A stretch of DNA of 64,000 nucleotides from Aggregatibacter actinomycetemcomitans. Its GTDB lineage: Bacteria; Pseudomonadota; Gammaproteobacteria; Enterobacterales; Pasteurellaceae. Shown piece after piece: positions 58,207 to 64,000 of the stretch. Made by a program: the position numbers and the translations under genes. The stretch covers positions 186,001 through 250,000 of the forward strand of contig NZ_NRDF01000001.1 of assembly GCF_003130205.1 (NCBI RefSeq), written 5' to 3'. Under the pieces are notes generated by a model. The model made no database searches. It was not told the origin of the DNA and saw only the letters and a list, made by a program, of their open reading frames with translations. Each line of letters starts with the position of its first letter. The first letter of the stretch is position 1.

Positions 58207-59250
58207 ATGAAAGCGGTTGTTGTTGAAGAAAACAGGAAATTGGTGCTGGCGGAAATTGCGACGCCGAAAATCGAAGATGAGGAAGACGTGCTGGTAAAAG
58301 TGCTGTATTCGGGCGTATGTGGTTCCGATATTCCGCGCATATTTCATCATGGTACGCATTTTTACCCTATCGTATTAGGGCATGAGTTTTGTGGTACGGT
58401 AGAGGAAATAGGAAAAGGCGTGACTGAATTCCGCAAAGGGGATTTAGTGGTTTGTGCACCGTTGCAACCTTGTTTCGACTGCGAGGAATGTCGCAAAGGA
58501 TATTATTCGTTATGTAAAAACTACAATTTCATCGGTTCCCGTCGTTTCGGCGCCAATGCAGAATATATTGGCGTCAACAAGAAAAATTTGGTGAAAGTAT
58601 CACCGGATTCCAACCCCTTGCACGATGCTTTTATCGAACCGATTACGGTGGGTCTGCATGCCATTAATCTGGCGCAGGGCTGTGCAGATAAAAACGTAAT
58701 TGTGATAGGGGCCGGCACCATCGGCTTACTCGCCGCCCAATGCGCCGCCGCATTGGACGCCAAAAGCGTGAAGGTGATTGACATTAACGACGAAAAGCTG
58801 GCGCTGGCGAAAGAACTGGGTGCGACGCAAACCTTCAATTCCCGTGAATTAGCCGCAGAAGAAATTGAAAAACAATTATTCGACAGTCGTTTTGACCAAC
58901 TCGTTTTGGAAACTGCCGGTGTGCCGCAAACGGTTGAACTGGCAATAAAAATTGCAGGCCCACGTGCGCAAGTGGCATTGGTCGGCACCTTACATAATGA
59001 TTTAACCTTGAATCAGAAAGTGTTCGGTTTGATTTTGCGTAAGGAGTTGAGTATTCTCGGTTCTTGGATGAATTATTCCGCGCCTTGGCCGGGGGATGAA
59101 TGGACGAAGGCAATCGAATTGGTTAAACAAGGTAAAATTCAATTCGATAAACTGACTGCGTCGGTGAATTTCATTGAAGATTATATTACCGAAGTTGAAA
59201 AGCTTGACGGCAAGCCGATGAATGGAAAAATAGTCTTAAAATTTCAGTGA
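58207..59250 (+). CDS. gatD: Galactitol-1-phosphate 5-dehydrogenase
   Basis: A 347-residue medium-chain zinc dehydrogenase (E. coli GatD 346) oxidising galactitol-1-phosphate to tagatose-6-phosphate. Catalytic-zinc region GVCGSDIPRIFHHG and LGHEFCGTVEEIG; structural zinc cysteines in PCFDCEECRKGYYSLC; NAD site VIGAGTIGLLAAQCA. Fits between transport (GatABC) and, after phosphorylation, aldolase cleavage. GAGGAGTTAAAAA precedes the ATG. Intact although gatC upstream is broken. Confidence 0.95.
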   Translation: MKAVVVEENRKLVLAEIATPKIEDEEDVLVKVLYSGVCGSDIPRIFHHGTHFYPIVLGHEFCGTVEEIGKGVTEFRKGDLVVCAPLQPCFDCEECRKGYYSLCKNYNFIGSRRFGANAEYIGVNKKNLVKVSPDSNPLHDAFIEPITVGLHAINLAQGCADKNVIVIGAGTIGLLAAQCAAALDAKSVKVIDINDEKLALAKELGATQTFNSRELAAEEIEKQLFDSRFDQLVLETAGVPQTVELAIKIAGPRAQVALVGTLHNDLTLNQKVFGLILRKELSILGSWMNYSAPWPGDEWTKAIELVKQGKIQFDKLTASVNFIEDYITEVEKLDGKPMNGKIVLKFQ

Positions 59251-59263
59251 AACGTAATATAAT

Positions 59264-59296
59264 AAAAGCGTATGAAACTTTCGTACGCTTTTATTT
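59264..59296 (+). terminator. Terminator after gatD
   Basis: AAAAGCGTA (59264-59272) pairs with TACGCTTTT (59284-59292) and T-rich bases follow. It lies between gatD and gatR, so gatR may be partly independent. Confidence 0.8.
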
Positions 59297-59316
59297 TTGC
59301 TATATAAGGAATATTT

Positions 59317-60075
59317 ATGAATACTTTTGACCGCCGAAACCTGATTATCGAATTATTAAAAGAAAACGGTAGCGTATTAGTCAACGATCTCGCCAAACGA
59401 TTTAATGTATCGGAAGTTTCCATTCGTACCGATTTGCGTTTGTTGGAAGAGCAAAATTTATTGACCCGTTTTCACGGTGGCGCGGGATTACTGCAATCAC
59501 AGGATAATGAAACCTTTCTGGATGACCGCTATTTATTATCACCCGATCCAAAAATCCGTATTGCCAAAGCAGCGGCAGGGCTTATTAAAGAAGGGGATAC
59601 GATTATTCTGGACAGTGGCAGCACGACGATGATGATTGCCAATGAGCTATTGAAAATCAAGAATATCACCATCATCACCAACAACCTTCCCGCCGCTTTT
59701 GTATTATCCGATTCCGTAGATATTACCTTGGTAATTTGCGGCGGTTATGTGCGTCACAAAACCCGCTCCATGCACGGCACCATTGCGGAACATGCACTTA
59801 ACGGCATTCGTGCGGACATTATGTTCGTAGGTGCAGACGGCATTGATCCGATTAATGGGCTTACCACCTTTAACGAAGGCTATCACATCAGCTCCATCAT
59901 GGCGAAAGCATCGTCAAAAGTGGTATGTGTTGCCGATTCGACGAAATTCAATCGTAACGGTTTTAATCAGGTGCTACCAATGAGTGCGGTAAATTTAATT
60001 ATTACCGACAGCAATATTACGGAAAAAAATAAAGCGGAATTGGCGGGGGTAAATATGCCGTTGCAGGTGGTTTAG
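59317..60075 (+). CDS. gatR: DeoR-family repressor GatR
   Basis: A 252-residue DeoR/GlpR-type repressor closely matching E. coli GatR: N-terminal helix-turn-helix (VLVNDLAKRFNVSEVSIRTD), then the sugar-phosphate sensor domain with ILDSGSTTMMIANELL, ITNNLPAAFVLSDS, CGGYVRHKTRSMHGTIAEHA and VGADGIDPINGLTTFNEGY. E. coli K-12 has gatR interrupted by IS3; here it is whole. ATAAGGAATATTT precedes the ATG. Confidence 0.93.
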   Translation: MNTFDRRNLIIELLKENGSVLVNDLAKRFNVSEVSIRTDLRLLEEQNLLTRFHGGAGLLQSQDNETFLDDRYLLSPDPKIRIAKAAAGLIKEGDTIILDSGSTTMMIANELLKIKNITIITNNLPAAFVLSDSVDITLVICGGYVRHKTRSMHGTIAEHALNGIRADIMFVGADGIDPINGLTTFNEGYHISSIMAKASSKVVCVADSTKFNRNGFNQVLPMSAVNLIITDSNITEKNKAELAGVNMPLQVV

Positions 60076-60153
60076 CCTGATTACAGGTGAAGGCGCATTA
60101 ATAAGGATTTATAAAATAAAAATATCGTTTTTTGCGACCGCACTTTTGAGAAC

Positions 60154-60185
60154 AAAAAACCGTTCCAACATCGGAACGGTTTTTT
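60154..60185. terminator. Bidirectional terminator between gatR and dxs
   Basis: AAAAAACCGTTCC (60154-60166) pairs perfectly with GGAACGGTTTTTT (60173-60185) around a 6-base loop. An uptake core (60137-60145) lies beside it. Confidence 0.92.
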
Positions 60186-60198
60186 ATGCGGCTAATTT

Positions 60199-62052
60199 TT
60201 ACTTCTCACCTAAAAAATCCAAAATCTGCCATTCAATTCCTGCAGCATCCAGCTTAAGTCCTGTAAGCATTTCTGATTGAGTACCTTGCGGGATAAAGAA
60301 ATCCGGTAAGCCTAATTGCAGTAATTTCACTTGATGTTGTTGATGATACAACACTTCGGCTACCGCGCTGCCTGCGCCGCCTTGGATGGCGTTTTCTTCC
60401 AAGGTGACGATAAGTTCATGAGTTTTGGCGATCTCATTAATGCGTGCGGTATCCAGCGGTTTAACGAAACGCATGTCGATAACTGTGGCGTTGAGTTTTT
60501 CCGCTACTTGTAGGGCGTTTGGTAATAGTGTGCCGAAATTTAAAATGGCGATTTTTTTGCCTTCGCGAATCAGTTTGGATTTACCTAATTCCAATAGTTG
60601 CAACGGTTCTAATTCAACGCCGACTGCATTGCCGCGAGGATAACGCACAGCGGCTGGTTTTCCGCAATGATAGCTGGTGTAAAGCATTTGGCGGCATTCA
60701 TTTTCATTGCTTGGTGTCATGATCACGATATTCGGGATGCAGCGCATGAAACTGATATCGAAAGCGCCTTGGTGGGTTTGTCCGTCGGCACCGACAATGC
60801 CGGCACGGTCAATGGCAAATAAGACAGGTAGATTTTGAATCGCCACATCATGAATTAACTGGTCATAAGCCCGTTGCAGGAATGTGGAATAGATAGCGAC
60901 CACCGGTTTATACCCGCCGATTGCCAAACCGGCGGCAAATGTCACAGCGTGTTGTTCGGCGATGGCAACATCAAAATATTGTTGCGGAAAGCGTTGAGAA
61001 AATTCCACCATGCCGGAACCTTCGCGCATTGCCGGGGTAATGCCGATGAGTTTCGGATCCTGTTCCGCCATTTCACATAGCCAGTCACCGAAAATTTTAG
61101 AATAGGTTGGAGTGGCGTTGAATTTCGGCAATTCGCCGCTTAAATGGTTAAATTTCGGTACGCCGTGGAAGCCGATAGGGTCTTTTTCCGCCGGTGTGTA
61201 GCCTTTGCCCTTTTTAGTGACGATATGTAAAAATTGCGGACCTTTGAGTGAACTCATATTTTGCAAGGTGCTAATCAATTCTTCCACGTTGTGTCCGTCA
61301 ATCGGTCCGATATAGTTAAACCCGAGTTCTTCAAACATGGTGCTGCCCGGGGAGACAAAACCTTTGACGTGTTCTTCGGTTTTTTTCACAAATTCTTTAA
61401 TGGGCGGCACACCGGAAAGAATTTTTTTGCCGCCTTCACGAATGCTGGAGTAGAAAGAACCGGACAACAAACGTGCCAAATGGTTATTTAATGCGCCCAC
61501 ATTTTCAGAAATGGACATTTCGTTGTCATTGAGAATCACCAGCATATCCGTGTGCAATGAACCGGCATGGTTCAGCGCTTCAAACGCCATGCCGGCGGTA
61601 ATTGCACCGTCGCCGATGACACAAACGGTTTTGCGTCCTGCATTTTCACGTTCCGCTGCAATGGCAATGCCTAACCCGGCACTGATAGAGGTAGAGGAGT
61701 GTCCCACACTTAATACATCGAATTCACTTTCACCGCGCCAAGGGAAAGGATGTAGTCCGCCTTTTTGTCGAATAGTCGGCATTTGGTCGCGGCGACCGGT
61801 TAGGATTTTATGGGGATATGCTTGATGTCCTACATCCCAAATCAACTGATCGAAAGGGGTTTTGAATACATAATGCAAGGCGACGGTAAGTTCCACCGTG
61901 CCTAACCCCGAGGCTAAATGCCCGCTGCTTTGACTAACCGATTCCAGCAGATATTCGCGCAATTCCTGACACACTTGAGGAAGTTGCTCTTTGTTCAACA
62001 AACGCAAATCTTCAGGCGAATTAATTAATGATAAAAGGGGATAATTTTGCAT
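60199..62052 (-). CDS. dxs: 1-deoxy-D-xylulose-5-phosphate synthase
   Basis: A 617-residue thiamine-diphosphate enzyme that starts the MEP isoprenoid pathway from pyruvate and glyceraldehyde-3-phosphate. ThDP/Mg motif [20 protein letters not shown] ... [12 protein letters not shown]; transketolase-type segment [33 protein letters not shown]. Last gene of xseB-ispA-dxs, as in E. coli; 85 bp after ispA with an uptake core (62119-62127). Confidence 0.97.
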   Translation of the reverse strand: MQNYPLLSLINSPEDLRLLNKEQLPQVCQELREYLLESVSQSSGHLASGLGTVELTVALHYVFKTPFDQLIWDVGHQAYPHKILTGRRDQMPTIRQKGGLHPFPWRGESEFDVLSVGHSSTSISAGLGIAIAAERENAGRKTVCVIGDGAITAGMAFEALNHAGSLHTDMLVILNDNEMSISENVGALNNHLARLLSGSFYSSIREGGKKILSGVPPIKEFVKKTEEHVKGFVSPGSTMFEELGFNYIGPIDGHNVEELISTLQNMSSLKGPQFLHIVTKKGKGYTPAEKDPIGFHGVPKFNHLSGELPKFNATPTYSKIFGDWLCEMAEQDPKLIGITPAMREGSGMVEFSQRFPQQYFDVAIAEQHAVTFAAGLAIGGYKPVVAIYSTFLQRAYDQLIHDVAIQNLPVLFAIDRAGIVGADGQTHQGAFDISFMRCIPNIVIMTPSNENECRQMLYTSYHCGKPAAVRYPRGNAVGVELEPLQLLELGKSKLIREGKKIAILNFGTLLPNALQVAEKLNATVIDMRFVKPLDTARINEIAKTHELIVTLEENAIQGGAGSAVAEVLYHQQHQVKLLQLGLPDFFIPQGTQSEMLTGLKLDAAGIEWQILDFLGEK

Positions 62053-62137
62053 AATGGTTAGTCAATTCCAACGTTAAAATTTATATATCGACACATTAAA
62101 AAAACACGATTAATTTTCACCGCACTTTTGGGGATAA

Positions 62138-63028
62138 TTAGCTTTTTCGTTTCACGATAAATTCCGCCAACGCATAAAGTGCGGTGGTATTAAAGGGTAA
62201 ATTTTTTAGCTCGGCTAGAGCCGTTTGGTAAAGTTCCTGCGCTTTTTGTTTGGCGCCTTCAAGCCCCAACAATTTCGGGTAAGTGCTTTTGTCCGCCGTT
62301 AAATCGGAGCCGGCGGTTTTGCCGAGGGTCGCACTGTCGCCCTCGATGTCTAAAATATCATCCTGCACTTGAAAGGCTAAACCGATTGCCGTGGCATAGC
62401 GTTCCAGTTGTTGCGCCAACGCTGTGTCGGCAAAGTGCGGTGAGCAAATAAAGCCCATTTTTAAGGCAGCGGCCAGTAATGCGCTGGTTTTGTTTAAATG
62501 AATCTGTTCCAGTTCTTGCAGACTGATGATTTTTTGTTCTGAAATTAAATCCAGACTTTGCCCCAAGCACATTCCTTTTACGCCCGCAGCCGCGCTTAAT
62601 GTCTTAATTAACATCAGTTTTTGTTCTGCCGATAAATGGGGAATATCCGTTAAGATCTCAAAAGCCAATGTTTGTAGCGCATCGCCGGCTAAAATGGCGG
62701 TGGCTTCATCAAACGCAATATGGCAGGTTTGGTGCCCGCGACGCAATTCATCGTCGTCCATAGCGGGCAAATCATCGTGAATTAAAGAATAAGCATGAAT
62801 GGCTTCAATGGCGGCGGCAGCGTAATCCAGCTGCGCCATGTCGGCGCCTAGCATTTTGCCGGTGGCATACACCAAAAAGGGACGAATGCGTTTGCCGCCC
62901 AATAACAAGCCGTATTTCATGGCTTCCGCCAGCGGCGCGGGGGCGCTGTCAATGTACGCAAATTGATCGGCTAAAAATTGATTAATCCGTTGCTGAACGT
63001 ACTGTAAATCTTGCGAAAACTGATACAT
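62138..63028 (-). CDS. ispA: Farnesyl diphosphate synthase
   Basis: A 296-residue trans-prenyltransferase (E. coli 299). First Asp-rich motif DDLPAMDDDELRRG and second QVQDDILD bind Mg-diphosphate; GKRIRPFLVYATG is also typical. Makes farnesyl diphosphate for quinones and lipid carriers. The start at 63028 (MYQFSQDLQYVQQ) gives family length; the frame stays open far upstream through xseB, which is not coding in this frame. Two uptake cores (62177-62185, 62433-62441). Confidence 0.95.
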   Translation of the reverse strand: MYQFSQDLQYVQQRINQFLADQFAYIDSAPAPLAEAMKYGLLLGGKRIRPFLVYATGKMLGADMAQLDYAAAAIEAIHAYSLIHDDLPAMDDDELRRGHQTCHIAFDEATAILAGDALQTLAFEILTDIPHLSAEQKLMLIKTLSAAAGVKGMCLGQSLDLISEQKIISLQELEQIHLNKTSALLAAALKMGFICSPHFADTALAQQLERYATAIGLAFQVQDDILDIEGDSATLGKTAGSDLTADKSTYPKLLGLEGAKQKAQELYQTALAELKNLPFNTTALYALAEFIVKRKS

Positions 63029-63038
63029 TGCCGACCCG

Positions 63039-63284
63039 TTATTCTTCCGGTTGATAATCGCTGAGTTTTGCGCTTTCGCTTTTTTGCAACAAAATTTGGA
63101 TACGTTGTTCCGCTTGTTGTAAACGTTCCTGACCCAATTGCGCCAGCTTGATCCCTTGTTCAAAATCCTTCAAAGCATCTTCAAGAGAAAGCTCGTTATT
63201 TTCCAAACGGGAAACGATTTCTTCTAATTGTTTCAGCGTATTTTCAAAATCAGGTTCGTTTTTTTCAGCCGGCTTGCGTGCCAT
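63039..63284 (-). CDS. xseB: Exonuclease VII small subunit
   Basis: An 81-residue helical protein: [40 protein letters not shown], then [18 protein letters not shown], the XseB coiled hairpin. It joins XseA to degrade single-stranded DNA. It lies 10 bp before ispA, the conserved order. Confidence 0.95.
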   Translation of the reverse strand: MARKPAEKNEPDFENTLKQLEEIVSRLENNELSLEDALKDFEQGIKLAQLGQERLQQAEQRIQILLQKSESAKLSDYQPEE

Positions 63285-63508
63285 GATATTGTCCTTTTGC
63301 GCAAAATAGAATTGGCGTATTGTACTTGATTTTTAGTGATTTTGTTAGGGCGAATTTGAGGTATTTCCGCTGAAAAATGTCGCTAAAAACGCCGCAAAAA
63401 AGTACCGCACTTTATGGCTAATCAGAACTATATAAATTGCTATAAAAATTCTAAAAATTATGGTCTAATAGCCCACAATTTTTTGTTAATCAAGAGAAAA
63501 GGTTAAAT

Positions 63509-64000
63509 ATGAGCTGGATTGATAGAATTTTTAGTAAAAATACATCTTCTTCCTCACGCAAAGCCAATGTGCCGGAAGGCGTTTGGACAAAATGTACCTC
63601 ATGCGAACAAGTATTATATCGCGAAGAATTAAAACGTCATTTGGAAGTGTGCCCAAAGTGCGGTCACCACATGCGTATTGATGCCCGTGTTCGTTTATTG
63701 TCCTTATTGGATCAAGACAGTGTGCAAGAATTAGCGGCAGATTTAGAGCCGAAAGACATTCTAAAATTCAAAGACTTAAAAAAATATAAAGATCGTATTA
63801 CCGCCGCACAAAAAGACACCGGTGAAAAAGACGCGTTAATTGCCTTTTACGGCACGTTATATAATATGCCGGTTGTGGCTGCCGCGTCCAACTTCAGCTT
63901 TATGGGCGGTTCCATGGGTTCCGTGGTGGGCGCGAAATTCGTGAAAGCGGCGGAAAAAGCCATGGAAGAAAATTGCCCGTTCGTGTGTTTCTCCGCCAGT
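63509..64000 (+). CDS. accD: Acetyl-CoA carboxylase carboxyltransferase beta subunit, N-terminal part
   Basis: The first 164 codons are present and the frame runs off the right edge. [10 protein letters not shown] is the family start. A zinc ribbon uses C29, C32, C48 and C51 (TKCTSC...VCPKCGHH), followed by the crotonase-like carboxyltransferase fold ([20 protein letters not shown]). AccD joins AccA to transfer the carboxyl group from biotin to acetyl-CoA, the first step of fatty-acid synthesis. The uptake core at 63656-63664 codes K-C-G of the zinc motif. AGAAAAGGTTAAAT precedes the ATG. Confidence 0.95.
   Translation, partial: MSWIDRIFSKNTSSSSRKANVPEGVWTKCTSCEQVLYREELKRHLEVCPKCGHHMRIDARVRLLSLLDQDSVQELAADLEPKDILKFKDLKKYKDRITAAQKDTGEKDALIAFYGTLYNMPVVAAASNFSFMGGSMGSVVGAKFVKAAEKAMEENCPFVCFSAS

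Overview
The window is a chromosomal segment of a Pasteurellaceae bacterium. The 9-base DNA uptake core AAGTGCGGT or its complement occurs more than 50 times by eye, which is the Haemophilus influenzae-type uptake signal. The gene content and the closeness of many proteins to H. influenzae homologues (TehB, IF3, MetX, LpoA, the HI1450-type DNA mimic) fit the genus Aggregatibacter best. The genus call is inference; the family call is firm.

Most of the window is housekeeping DNA. Left to right: acetate metabolism (pta, ackA), yfbV and cvpA; a maltodextrin cluster (malQ, malP, divergent malT); tehB; the pyruvate dehydrogenase operon aceE-aceF-lpdA; a ydjA/sppA divergent pair with tyrA, yciO, rluB, cysB and dapD following in the same direction; a DNA-mimic protein, purR, a 26-residue membrane peptide, metX, sanA and fruR; a gene-poor AT-rich stretch of about 2.8 kb (30468-33310) holding one small intact ORF and wrecks of phage, methylase, nuclease and IS genes; an extracytoplasmic redox-repair operon (msrAB-ccdA-thioredoxin); can; the lpoA-yraN-diaA-dolP cluster facing rsmI; glpD, ndh, azoR, sohB and an OmpA-type lipoprotein; a fructosamine-kinase-like gene; thrS, fpr and infC-rpmI-rplT; a galactitol/tagatose operon (lacD-gatZABCD-gatR) in which gatC is broken; dxs-ispA-xseB; and the start of accD.

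Several regulatory sites can be read directly: a PurR box before cvpA, MalT-type motifs between malP and malT, four tandem MetJ boxes before metX, adjacent CRP and GlpR sites before glpD, a perfect CRP site before the gat operon, a hairpin before thrS, a nested hairpin before rpmI that resembles an L20 control site, and an AUU start for infC. Many terminators are made from two head-to-head uptake sequences.

I did not find a convincing new biological system. The points most worth checking are the 19-base deletion in gatC, the pairing of a class I LacD aldolase with GatZ, a strand-specific terminator with no gene behind it near 53.3 kb, the loss of the catalytic aspartate in the fructosamine-kinase-like protein, and the decayed mobile region.
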